Below, in pieces: positions 1 to 5,367 of a DNA stretch of 5,367 nucleotides. Below the pieces are notes generated by a model. That model made no database searches, had not been told where the DNA came from, and saw only the letters and a list, made by a program, of their open reading frames with translations. This DNA comes from an uncultured Pirellula sp. (GTDB lineage: Bacteria > Planctomycetota > Planctomycetia > Pirellulales > Pirellulaceae), in assembly GCA_903837255.1 (NCBI GenBank), contig CAILTZ010000357.1, forward strand, positions 1-5,367, written 5' to 3'. Position 1 is the first letter of the stretch, and each line of letters starts with the position of its first letter. A program made the position numbers and the translations under genes.

Positions 1-1170
1 AATCGCCGCCAATGCGTAGTAATCGCTCTGCTTGATCGGATCGAACTTATGGTCATGGCACCGGGCGCAACCCAGCGTCATCCCCAGAAACGTTTTGCCG
101 ATCGCATCGATTTGTTCATCAATCGTATCCATGCTCAACTTGTCGCGATCCGGCTCAGCCAACACCTTGGCCCCCAAAACCAAATAGCCAGTGGCTGTCT
201 TGGTCTGGCGATCCGCGTCGGGCAATAAATCCCCCGCTATTTGCTCCTCGATGAAGCGATCGAAGGGCTTGTCGTCGTTGATCGCATCAACGACGTAATC
301 TCGGTATCTCCAAGCGTTACCATAAGCGATATTTTCATCCAGTCCATTGGAGTCTGAGTAGCGAGCGACGTCTAACCAATGGCGACCAAAACGAACGCCA
401 TACTGCGGGGAACTGAGCAATCGGTCTATCGTCCGTTCGACAGACTCGGGCGCAGTGGCTTGTTCAAACTCAAGGTACTGCTGAGCATCGGGAGCTAGAC
501 CAATGAGCCCCAAACTCATGCGTCTGAGCAACTCGCGCCGTGTAGCCGGCGGCGAGGGCCGTAAACCCTTGGACTCCATGCCAGCCAATATAAAAGCATC
601 GATCGGGTTTCGACACCAATGAGCACCCTCTGGAACCGGAATCGATGGAACCGAAAGTGGCCTCATCGACCAAAAACTCTTCCCTTCCTCGATGCTCATC
701 CCCTGAAGCTTTTTCCCAAGGACTTCCGGCTCACCCCTTCTAGGATCTGGTGCACCGGACAAAATCCACTTCTCTAAGACCGCAATCTGAGCATCTCCAA
801 GCTTGCCGCCAGGGGGCATCTGCAAATCGGCGTCTTGGTATCGGATCGCACGGAGCATCAAACTCCGATCGGGTGCGTCCGCCTGGAATGCTGGCCCTGA
901 GTCCCCACCTCTCAAAATCGCTTCGCGATAATCCAAACGGAACCCACCGTTGGCCTGCCCGCCGCTGTGACACTCGTAACAACTTTCGACCAAAATCGGA
1001 CGGACCTTGGATTCGAAAAAATCCCTCTGCTGGGCATTCAATGCCTCGCTCTCGAACGCTTCGCCCGACGGGGTTTGCTGTGCAAATCCAGGCATCGCAC
1101 TGAGCAAGCCCCAGATCGACAAGCCCCAGATCGACAACCTAGAGATCGACCAACGTGGATTTTCGTGCAT
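1..1170 (-). CDS. Secreted PSCyt1-DUF1549 domain protein (planctomycete cytochrome c-like), N-terminal part
   Basis: The gene is open at the left edge, so 390 N-terminal codons are present and the C-terminus (a DUF1553 domain in typical relatives of roughly 700-1100 residues) is missing. The ATG at 1170 is the first start after an in-frame TGA at 1183-1185. Residues 1-30 are a signal peptide: a charged start, a hydrophobic core of repeated SIWGL units, then G-F-A before Gln31 as the likely cleavage site. A PSCyt1 domain follows, with heme-type CYECH at residues 64-68, a GGFRLDYRE segment, and LQMPPGGKL, whose Met118 is a plausible axial ligand. DUF1549 begins near FWSMRPL (166-172) and includes RFGRHWLDVARYSDSNG, the PFDRFIEEQIAGDLLP stretch and a second CxxCH in GCARCHDHKFDP (367-378). 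Members are exported planctomycete proteins, often next to DUF1501 genes; their reaction is not established, though redox or polysaccharide-related roles have been suggested. Domain assignment is firm; the role is not. Confidence 0.93.
   Translation of the reverse strand, partial: MHENPRWSISRLSIWGLSIWGLLSAMPGFAQQTPSGEAFESEALNAQQRDFFESKVRPILVESCYECHSGGQANGGFRLDYREAILRGGDSGPAFQADAPDRSLMLRAIRYQDADLQMPPGGKLGDAQIAVLEKWILSGAPDPRRGEPEVLGKKLQGMSIEEGKSFWSMRPLSVPSIPVPEGAHWCRNPIDAFILAGMESKGLRPSPPATRRELLRRMSLGLIGLAPDAQQYLEFEQATAPESVERTIDRLLSSPQYGVRFGRHWLDVARYSDSNGLDENIAYGNAWRYRDYVVDAINDDKPFDRFIEEQIAGDLLPDADRQTKTATGYLVLGAKVLAEPDRDKLSMDTIDEQIDAIGKTFLGMTLGCARCHDHKFDPIKQSDYYALAAI
1106..1150. repeat. 15-bp tandem repeat inside the signal peptide coding sequence
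   Basis: Two identical 15-bp units, AAGCCCCAGATCGAC on the plus strand, lie head to tail at 1106-1120 and 1121-1135. A third unit at 1136-1150 is diverged, matching at 11 of 15 positions. On the minus coding strand the units encode SIWGL, SIWGL and, for the diverged copy, SISRL. The unit length is a multiple of three, so copy changes keep the frame and only lengthen or shorten the hydrophobic core of the signal peptide. Confidence 0.9.
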
Positions 1171-1258
1171 GCTCGATACACATCAGGCAGGTAGGAATGG
1201 ATTGATCGAGGGGGTCGGCACAAAATTCGCACCGAAAACCCTGGCCAGGAGTTCCCTG

Positions 1259-1288
1259 AGTATACCACACACGACCGGCTTAAGCCAA
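1259..1288 (-). promoter_or_regulatory. Candidate extended -10 promoter for the PSCyt1-DUF1549 gene
   Basis: Read on the minus strand, TTGGCT (1283-1288) is followed after 18 bp by TATACT (1259-1264), which is directly preceded by TGG, giving an extended -10. The hexamers match the sigma-70 consensus at 4/6 and 5/6. This would place the transcript start about 80 nt before the ATG at 1170, within the 151-bp gap after the ABC-F gene. It was picked by eye against the E. coli consensus; planctomycete promoters are poorly defined. Confidence 0.35.
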
Positions 1289-1321
1289 AGCGCCGGATTC
1301 GTACTAGGCTTGAGGCCCTTT

Positions 1322-3154
1322 TCACCCCCCCTGACGACCTTCGAGCGTTTCAAGCCTTGCATAGGCTTCCATCAATTGCTTCTCGAACAACTCCATCCTC
1401 TTGGCGTCTGCCGCCAATTCCGCCGCAGGACGCTTAAAATAGTCCGACTCAGACATCCTCTCGTGCAACTCGGACTGCTGAGCCTCCAAAGACTCAATCT
1501 TGCTCGGAAGAGACTCGAGCTCGAGTTTCTCTTTGTAACTGAATTTCACCGCTGCAGATTTGTCCGTCACTGGTTTTGCACCTGTCGCCGAATTACCGAC
1601 AACAGGATTAGAAACTTTCGATGTCGCCTTGATCGCATTCCGACTTTCCCGTTCGACCTTCGTCTGACGTTTCCAATCGTCATAACCGCCGACGTATTCG
1701 CGTATCCCACCAGGTTCAAATACGATCATGCTTGTAACGACATTGTTCAAAAACGCCCGATCGTGACTGACTACCAACAAGGTTCCTTCATAGTCGACCA
1801 ACCGATCCTCAAGAATCTCCAGCGACTCGGCATCCAAGTCGTTGGTGGGCTCATCCATTACCAACATATTCGCCGGCTGAGCAAATAGCTTGGCCAATAG
1901 CAATCGGTTGCGTTGCCCACCAGAAAAAAATTGGACCTTGGATCGCGCCTCTTCGGGCGTGAACAAAAACTCCTGCAAGTATCCGATCACGTGCTTGCTA
2001 CGCCCATTGACCATGACACTCGTACGTCCAACCCCGACATTCTCCTCGGCAGTTAAATTTGGGTCCAATACATCGCGGTTCTGGTCAAAGTAAGCGATCT
2101 GCAAATTGGTCCCCAATCTCAAACTACCACTCAAAGGGGCAAGCTCTCCGAGGATCCCCTTGAGCAGAGTCGATTTACCAGCACCGTTTCGCCCTAGAAT
2201 CCCGATTTTGTCTCCTCGCATGATGGTTAAGTCCAAACGGGACACGATCGGCTCAGAACCATAACCAAACGAAGCTTCTTGCAAATCGCATACGAGCATT
2301 CCGCTCCGCTCTCCAGCATCGATGGCCAATCGCATCGATCCGGTCTTGCGAGGACGAGTCGCACGCTCGCTCCGCATCGCTTCGAGCCGACGAACGCGCC
2401 CCTCATTGCGGGTCCGCCTCGCTTTAATCCCCGTACGAATCCAGGTTTCTTCGATCGCAAGCTTCTTGTCGAACAAGGCGTCCTGTTTCTCCTGCGCCAA
2501 AAGGGCTTGTTCTTTGCGTTTGAGAAACGTCGGGTAATCGCACTCCCAATCAAAAAGCTGACCGCGATCGATCTCCAGAATTCGAGTGGCGATCTTCGTA
2601 AGAAACGCACGATCGTGTGTAACGAATATCAGCGTCTGCGAGAATCCAGCCAGAAATGTCTCTAGCCAAAGAATCGAATCGATATCCAAATGGTTCGTGG
2701 GTTCGTCTAACAACAATACATCCGGCGAACCTACAATGGCTTTCCCCAAAAGCGTCCGTCGCTTGAGTCCAATCGATAAACTCCCAAACTCAGATCCCCC
2801 ATCGAGCCCGAGCTGTTCGAGAACACGCTCGAGGGACTGATCTTTTTTCCAGTGGTTTTCCGGAAGTGAAAACTCATCCGGCAACCCACTCGACACGATC
2901 TCTAAAACGCTACCAACGGTTCCCGGAGGAACATCCTGAGGAACCCATGCGACCCGAAGCCCCGGCTCCAATTCGATTCGGCCTGCTTCGGGACGCTCTA
3001 ACCCCAGTAGCATCCGCATCAAGGTGGTTTTTCCAGATCCATTTCGCCCAAGTAAACCGATCTTATCTCCCCTCTCAATCCGAGCCTGGACCTGATCGAG
3101 TAACAGGGGCCCTCGAAATCCAACCGAGACGTTCTCTAGAGCGATTTGAGACAT
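1322..3154 (-). CDS. uup: ABC-F family ATPase, Uup-type
   Basis: A complete 610-residue soluble twin-ATPase protein with no membrane segments, the usual length for Uup. NBD1 has Walker A GRNGSGKT (36-43), Q-loop Gln73, Walker B VLLLDE with catalytic Glu151, and switch His180. The linker (about 235-262) carries the Uup-like WIRTGIKARRTRNEGRVRRL pattern. NBD2 has Walker A GRNGAGKS (321-328), the Uup-diagnostic VNGRSKHVIGYLQEFLF segment (382-398), signature FSGGQRNR (410-417), Glu435 and His464. After a Ser/Thr/Lys-rich stretch (about 500-535), residues 541-606 form the charged coiled-coil C-terminal domain (ABC_tran_CTD). ABC-F proteins act on the ribosome; E. coli Uup is also linked to transposon excision and branched DNA. 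The first signature is atypical, LSIGL (126-130) instead of LSGG-. The ATG at 3154 has AGGA six bases upstream (3161-3164). The gene follows the NTF2-like gene by 26 bp, suggesting one transcript. Family assignment is firm; Uup rather than another ABC-F subtype is very likely. Confidence 0.95.
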   Translation of the reverse strand: MSQIALENVSVGFRGPLLLDQVQARIERGDKIGLLGRNGSGKTTLMRMLLGLERPEAGRIELEPGLRVAWVPQDVPPGTVGSVLEIVSSGLPDEFSLPENHWKKDQSLERVLEQLGLDGGSEFGSLSIGLKRRTLLGKAIVGSPDVLLLDEPTNHLDIDSILWLETFLAGFSQTLIFVTHDRAFLTKIATRILEIDRGQLFDWECDYPTFLKRKEQALLAQEKQDALFDKKLAIEETWIRTGIKARRTRNEGRVRRLEAMRSERATRPRKTGSMRLAIDAGERSGMLVCDLQEASFGYGSEPIVSRLDLTIMRGDKIGILGRNGAGKSTLLKGILGELAPLSGSLRLGTNLQIAYFDQNRDVLDPNLTAEENVGVGRTSVMVNGRSKHVIGYLQEFLFTPEEARSKVQFFSGGQRNRLLLAKLFAQPANMLVMDEPTNDLDAESLEILEDRLVDYEGTLLVVSHDRAFLNNVVTSMIVFEPGGIREYVGGYDDWKRQTKVERESRNAIKATSKVSNPVVGNSATGAKPVTDKSAAVKFSYKEKLELESLPSKIESLEAQQSELHERMSESDYFKRPAAELAADAKRMELFEKQLMEAYARLETLEGRQGG

Positions 3155-3180
3155 GCGTATTCCTAAAAGTGATGGACTTG

Positions 3181-3663
3181 CTACGAACCTGAATCAGCAA
3201 GCAACGAACTGTGATCATGCACGATCTTCCACTGTCCGTCGATCTTCTTCCATACCAAAGAGAAGTTTCCTCGCACAGGATTTTCCCGATCAAGCTTCCA
3301 ATTCCCTAACGTCAGTGCAGCATTCTCATCGAGCCGGACCGTCTCAAGTGCCTCGAAACTCAACGTTCCCATCGTGGCACGGTCGGGATACTTGGACTTG
3401 TAGCGATCCAATGTCGCCTGCCACCCCCGAGTCGTTTTTCCCCCCGACGAGAACGTCAAAGACTCATGGTGCCAATAGGCTTCCATGAACTGGCCAATAT
3501 CTCCCCGATTCCATGCCATCTGCTGGTCAGACAAAACGCCATGAAGTTGCTGATCGATTTTCAAGGACTCGGATTCATCCCCAAAGGCCCAAGCAACCAC
3601 AAAAAACAATCCCACAAGAACGATTGCCGTTTTCGAAAATGCTCCAAAATGCTCGGTTTTCAT
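3181..3663 (-). CDS. Exported NTF2-like (DUF4440/SnoaL-like) protein
   Basis: A 160-residue protein starting at the ATG at 3663. Residues 1-26 form a signal peptide: MKTEHFGAFSK, a hydrophobic core AIVLVGLFFVVAW, and an A-W-A site with likely cleavage after Ala26. The mature part fits the NTF2-like fold of DUF4440 proteins. An N-terminal helix (QQMAWNRGDIGQFMEAYW, about 47-64) is followed by SLTFSSGGKTTRGWQATLDRYKSKYP (68-93), then strands ending in GNFSLVWKKIDGQWKIVHDHSS (132-153), the typical DUF4440 tail. Members include small-molecule binding proteins and some enzymes, so the ligand here is unknown; export suggests a periplasmic role. The frame stays open upstream to an ATG at 3783, which would add 40 residues. 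That start lacks a purine-rich site and would bury the signal peptide, so I reject it. The gene probably heads an operon with the downstream ABC-F gene, 26 bp away. Confidence 0.85.
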   Translation of the reverse strand: MKTEHFGAFSKTAIVLVGLFFVVAWAFGDESESLKIDQQLHGVLSDQQMAWNRGDIGQFMEAYWHHESLTFSSGGKTTRGWQATLDRYKSKYPDRATMGTLSFEALETVRLDENAALTLGNWKLDRENPVRGNFSLVWKKIDGQWKIVHDHSSLLADSGS

Positions 3664-3667
3664 GCCG

Positions 3668-3675
3668 CCTCCCCC
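3668..3675 (-). promoter_or_regulatory. Strong ribosome binding site of the NTF2-like gene
   Basis: On the minus strand GGGGGAGG lies four bases before the ATG at 3663. It is the best Shine-Dalgarno match in the window and decides that start over the in-frame ATG at 3783, which is preceded by pyrimidine-rich sequence. Confidence 0.75.
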
Positions 3676-3709
3676 TTTTTTGCCAATGATCCACGGCTCT
3701 GGGCCCCGG

Positions 3710-3745
3710 GGGAAATTCCAGGGGAAATCCCAAGGGAAATCCGCT
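3710..3745. repeat. Three 12-bp tandem repeats, GGGAAATyCCAr-like
   Basis: Units GGGAAATTCCAG (3710-3721), GGGAAATCCCAA (3722-3733) and GGGAAATCCGCT (3734-3745) follow each other with an exact 12-bp period; GGGAAAT is invariant. The first two units are near-palindromic around the A/T core. The array lies 46 bp upstream of the NTF2-like gene start, inside its likely 5' leader or promoter, and about 250 bp upstream of metK. Confidence 0.8.
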
Positions 3746-3884
3746 GCGCCCCGGCCAACCCAATGTAACCTTGGCAGACCCATGCAGGAAGGGAGGGATG
3801 GACCTCAGGGCACCCCACCAAGAACTCTCCCTCTTGAGCCTTCCGAATCCCAAGCAATGCAGATACACTATCGTTCCCTCAGAC

Positions 3885-3932
3885 CTGACATCACCGCCTG
3901 ACACAGGGGCACAGTACCAGGACCGATGTCAG
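3885..3932 (+). promoter_or_regulatory. Inverted repeat / possible RNA stem upstream of metK
   Basis: CTGACATC (3885-3892) and GATGTCAG (3925-3932) are perfect 8-bp inverted arms 32 bases apart. Between them CCTG (3897-3900) can pair with CAGG (3918-3921), giving a stem, a small ACCG/ACC internal loop, a second stem and a 17-nt loop. CCTGACA also occurs twice (3884-3890, 3897-3903), so TGTCAG at 3927-3932 could pair with either copy. This may be a folded metK leader or a protein operator. Function is inferred from position only; transcription across it is not shown. Confidence 0.35.
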
Positions 3933-3981
3933 TAATTCAAAATCAGTAAGTTCCGTTGAGTATCAGTTGTTTGTCTAACTC

Positions 3982-3985
3982 GGAG
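3982..3985 (+). promoter_or_regulatory. Ribosome binding site deciding the metK start
   Basis: GGAG (within CGGAGAA) lies nine bases before GTG at 3995. The upstream in-frame TTG codons at 3956 and 3971 have no comparable purine-rich site at a suitable distance. This, with the normal MetK N-terminus that follows, favours the GTG start. Confidence 0.65.
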
Positions 3986-3994
3986 AATTTTTCA

Positions 3995-5164
3995 GTGGCA
4001 TCTGGCAAGTACGTATTTACCAGCGAGTCGGTCTCGATGGGACACCCGGATAAGTTGGCCGACCGAATTTCGGATAGTGTTTTGGACGCTCTTTTGGCTC
4101 AAGACAAAATGAGCCGTGTCGCTTGCGAAACGGTTGTGACAACAGGTTTGGCCTTGATCGTTGGTGAAATCACCACCAAGGCGATTGTCAACTACGCAGA
4201 CATCGTTCGCCAAGCAATCGTCGATGTCGGTTACACCGACGACGAATGGGGAATCAACGGCAGATCCTGTAATGTCATGGTCGCCCTCGATCGCCAAAGT
4301 CCAGACATCGCTCAAGGTGTCGACGACGATGCAACCGCAGGAAAGGATATCGGTGCCGGTGACCAGGGCCTAATGTTCGGCTACGCTTGCAACGATACCC
4401 CAGAACTGATGCCACTGCCCATCGCCTTGGCTCACCGAATCACCAATCGACTCACCGAAGCCCGCTTCAACAAAGAAGTCGATTGGTTGCGCCCTGATTC
4501 CAAGAGCCAAGTGTCGATCGTCTACGACGAATACCAGCCCATCGGGATCAACAATGTTGTAGTCTCGACACAGCATTCTCCAGATGTGTCTGCCTCCGAG
4601 ATCAAAGAATTCGTCATCGAAAAAATCATCAAGCCGTGCTTGCCACCCAAGATGATTACTCCAGATATCGTCTACCACATCAACCCAACAGGCAACTTTG
4701 TCGTCGGTGGCCCGCACGGAGATAGCGGTTTGACCGGACGCAAAATCATCGTCGATACCTACGGCGGATGGGGTCGACACGGCGGTGGTGCTTTCTCGGG
4801 CAAGGACCCCACCAAGGTGGATCGCAGCGCAGCGTACATGGCTCGCCACGTCGCCAAAAATATCGTCGCTTCAGGACTTGCAGATCGTTGCGAAGTCCAA
4901 CTCGCCTATGCGATCGGTGTTAGCGAACCGGTGAGCGTTCGCGTCGACACCCAAGGCTCTGGCAAAGTAAGCGATGAAAAAATCTGCAATGTCGTCACGG
5001 AGTTTTTCAAATTGACTCCTCGTGGAATCATCGAATACCTCGACCTGCGCCGACCGATCTACGTGAAGACCTCCTCGGGTGGACACTTCGGCCGCAACGA
5101 ACCGGAATTTAGTTGGGAAAGCACCAAGCGTGCCTCGGAACTTGCCAAGGCCGTGCTGGGCTAA
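3995..5164 (+). CDS. metK: S-adenosylmethionine synthetase (methionine adenosyltransferase)
   Basis: This cytoplasmic enzyme makes S-adenosylmethionine from methionine and ATP, releasing phosphate and diphosphate; it supplies methylation and polyamine pathways. From GTG 3995 the protein has 389 residues, close to the usual 380-400. The N-terminal ATP site has [13 protein letters not shown] (8-20) with His17, Asp19 and Lys20. Glu45 and Glu58 match the methionine and metal-site glutamates. Signature 1, [12 protein letters not shown], is at 120-131 with Asp123. RPDSKSQV (166-173), GDSGLTGRK (242-250) and signature 2, GGGAFSGKD (263-271), with Lys270 and Lys274, complete the active site, so no key residue is missing. 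Bacterial homologues often read SEGHPDK; here Met15 replaces the Glu. The frame opens further at TTG 3956, adding 13 unconserved residues; I prefer GTG. It is divergent from the NTF2-like/uup pair and followed by its own terminator. Confidence 0.97.
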   Translation: MASGKYVFTSESVSMGHPDKLADRISDSVLDALLAQDKMSRVACETVVTTGLALIVGEITTKAIVNYADIVRQAIVDVGYTDDEWGINGRSCNVMVALDRQSPDIAQGVDDDATAGKDIGAGDQGLMFGYACNDTPELMPLPIALAHRITNRLTEARFNKEVDWLRPDSKSQVSIVYDEYQPIGINNVVVSTQHSPDVSASEIKEFVIEKIIKPCLPPKMITPDIVYHINPTGNFVVGGPHGDSGLTGRKIIVDTYGGWGRHGGGAFSGKDPTKVDRSAAYMARHVAKNIVASGLADRCEVQLAYAIGVSEPVSVRVDTQGSGKVSDEKICNVVTEFFKLTPRGIIEYLDLRRPIYVKTSSGGHFGRNEPEFSWESTKRASELAKAVLG

Positions 5165-5188
5165 TTCAAACCTCCCGAATCCCTCCAC

Positions 5189-5226
5189 AAGCCTCAGTTT
5201 CCCTTTTCGGAACTGAGGCTTTTTTT
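5189..5226 (+). terminator. Intrinsic terminator of metK
   Basis: An 11-bp perfect stem AAGCCTCAGTT (5189-5199) / AACTGAGGCTT (5211-5221) continues as CC/GG with one bulged T (5200), around a CTTTTC loop (5203-5208). A run of seven T (5220-5226) follows, partly overlapping the base of the stem. It starts 24 bases after the metK stop and is a textbook rho-independent terminator on the plus strand. Confidence 0.92.
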
Positions 5227-5235
5227 ATAACACAC

Positions 5236-5367
5236 ATGACCTCACAAAAAGCCTCTGCTCTCAGCAAAGCCATCGAAGGGTTTAAATGGCTTTTGCTTTG
5301 CTCCATCGTCGCCTGGGTTGTTCTGAAGTTCCCCAAAAAAGATTGGGATTTGCTAGTTCAACAACCC
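5236..5367 (+). CDS. N-terminal part of a probable membrane protein
   Basis: An open frame from ATG 5236 to the right edge gives 44 codons without a stop. Residues 1-17 are polar to basic (MTSQKASALSKAIEGFK), residues 18-30 form a hydrophobic segment (WLLLCSIVAWVVL), and KFPKKDWDLLVQQP follows. This looks like a first transmembrane helix with a cytoplasmic N-terminus. Its general layout, a helix followed by a D-W-x-x-L segment, recalls the start of flippase-like/lysylphosphatidylglycerol synthase membrane proteins (UPF0104), but 44 residues are too few to name it. The ATG is only nine bases after the terminator's T run and has no Shine-Dalgarno; no other ATG, GTG or TTG lies in frame between the metK stop and it. 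Its transcription would need its own promoter or readthrough. Confidence 0.55.
   Translation, partial: MTSQKASALSKAIEGFKWLLLCSIVAWVVLKFPKKDWDLLVQQP

Larger units (their letters stand above)
3664..3994. other. Divergent intergenic region between the NTF2-like gene and metK
   Basis: About 330 bp without a convincing conserved gene, which must hold the promoters for both divergent transcripts. From left to right it has the Shine-Dalgarno of the minus-strand gene, a CCCCGGGG palindrome (3704-3711), a 12-bp triple repeat (3710-3745), a purine-rich stretch (3786-3797) before a possible 45-codon plus-strand ORF (3798-3935), a nested inverted and direct repeat cluster (3884-3932), two TCAGTAA copies (3929-3935, 3943-3949), and the metK Shine-Dalgarno. 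No good sigma-70 promoter stands out on either strand, and I recognise none of the known SAM or SAH riboswitch consensus elements. Confidence 0.6.

Noticed and set aside
1280..1321. Possible terminator after the ABC-F gene (CCGGC/GCCGG and AAGCC/GGCTT pairings on the minus strand)
   Set aside because: Stems are only five base pairs and no T run follows on the minus strand.
1007..1888. Long plus-strand open frame (293 codons) opposite the ABC-F and PSCyt1-DUF1549 genes
   Set aside because: It lies antisense to strongly supported coding sequence and the 151-bp gap, shows no recognisable domain, and is rich in Arg, Phe and Leu as expected of a shadow frame.
3710..3745. CRISPR array or integration site suggested by the short repeats
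   Set aside because: Units are 12 bp and directly adjacent with no spacers, and there are no cas genes, tRNA or integrase in the window.
3664..3783. 40-residue N-terminal extension of the NTF2-like protein from ATG 3783
   Set aside because: No ribosome site precedes ATG 3783, the extension would put a polar, proline-rich stretch before the signal peptide, and ATG 3663 has a very strong Shine-Dalgarno.
3662..3901. 79-codon plus-strand open frame in the divergent region
   Set aside because: Its composition (PPPPF, GKFQGKSQGKS) comes from the GC-rich tract and 12-bp repeats, its start overlaps the minus-strand gene's start, and no ribosome site is seen.
3936..3966. Possible metK promoter TTCAAA - 19 bp - TATCAG
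   Set aside because: Each hexamer matches consensus at only 4/6 and the spacer is long. It would fit GTG 3995 as start with a short leader, but it is too weak to annotate.
3780..3994. Known SAM or SAH riboswitch upstream of metK
   Set aside because: I could not match any known class consensus by eye; only the unassigned inverted repeat is reported.
4370..4849. Minus-strand open frame (159 codons) inside metK
   Set aside because: It is fully antisense to conserved MetK motifs and has no protein family features of its own.

Overview
The window looks like chromosomal DNA from a planctomycete, probably of the Pirellulaceae type. The main reason is the partial gene at the left edge. It combines a secretion signal, a planctomycete-type cytochrome c domain (PSCyt1) and a DUF1549 domain, an architecture greatly expanded in Planctomycetes and rare elsewhere. 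The moderate GC content and the weak or absent Shine-Dalgarno sequences at some starts fit. This assignment rests on family knowledge and recognition, not on a database search.

Layout: (1) 1-1170, minus strand: the N-terminal 390 codons of a secreted PSCyt1-DUF1549 protein, running off the left edge. (2) 1171-1321: a 151-bp gap with a candidate extended -10 promoter for that gene. (3) 1322-3154, minus: a complete Uup-type ABC-F ATPase. (4) 3181-3663, minus: a small exported NTF2-like (DUF4440/SnoaL-like) protein, 26 bp upstream of the ABC-F gene and probably co-transcribed with it. (5) 3664-3994: a divergent intergenic region of about 330 bp. It holds three 12-bp tandem repeats, a nested inverted/direct repeat cluster and a possible 45-codon leader ORF. 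(6) 3995-5164, plus: metK, S-adenosylmethionine synthetase, followed by a strong intrinsic terminator at 5189-5226. (7) 5236-5367, plus: the first 44 codons of a probable membrane protein, cut by the right edge.

The genes do not form an obvious single pathway. metK is central one-carbon and methylation metabolism. The ABC-F protein acts in the cytoplasm at the ribosome or on nucleic acid. The NTF2-like and PSCyt1-DUF1549 proteins are exported. I see no tRNA, rRNA, CRISPR array, insertion sequence, phage gene or defence system, and no convincing novel multi-gene system. The points most worth a second look are the structured metK leader, the 12-bp repeat array between the divergent genes, the atypical first ABC signature in the Uup-like protein, and the tandem pentapeptide duplication inside a signal peptide.
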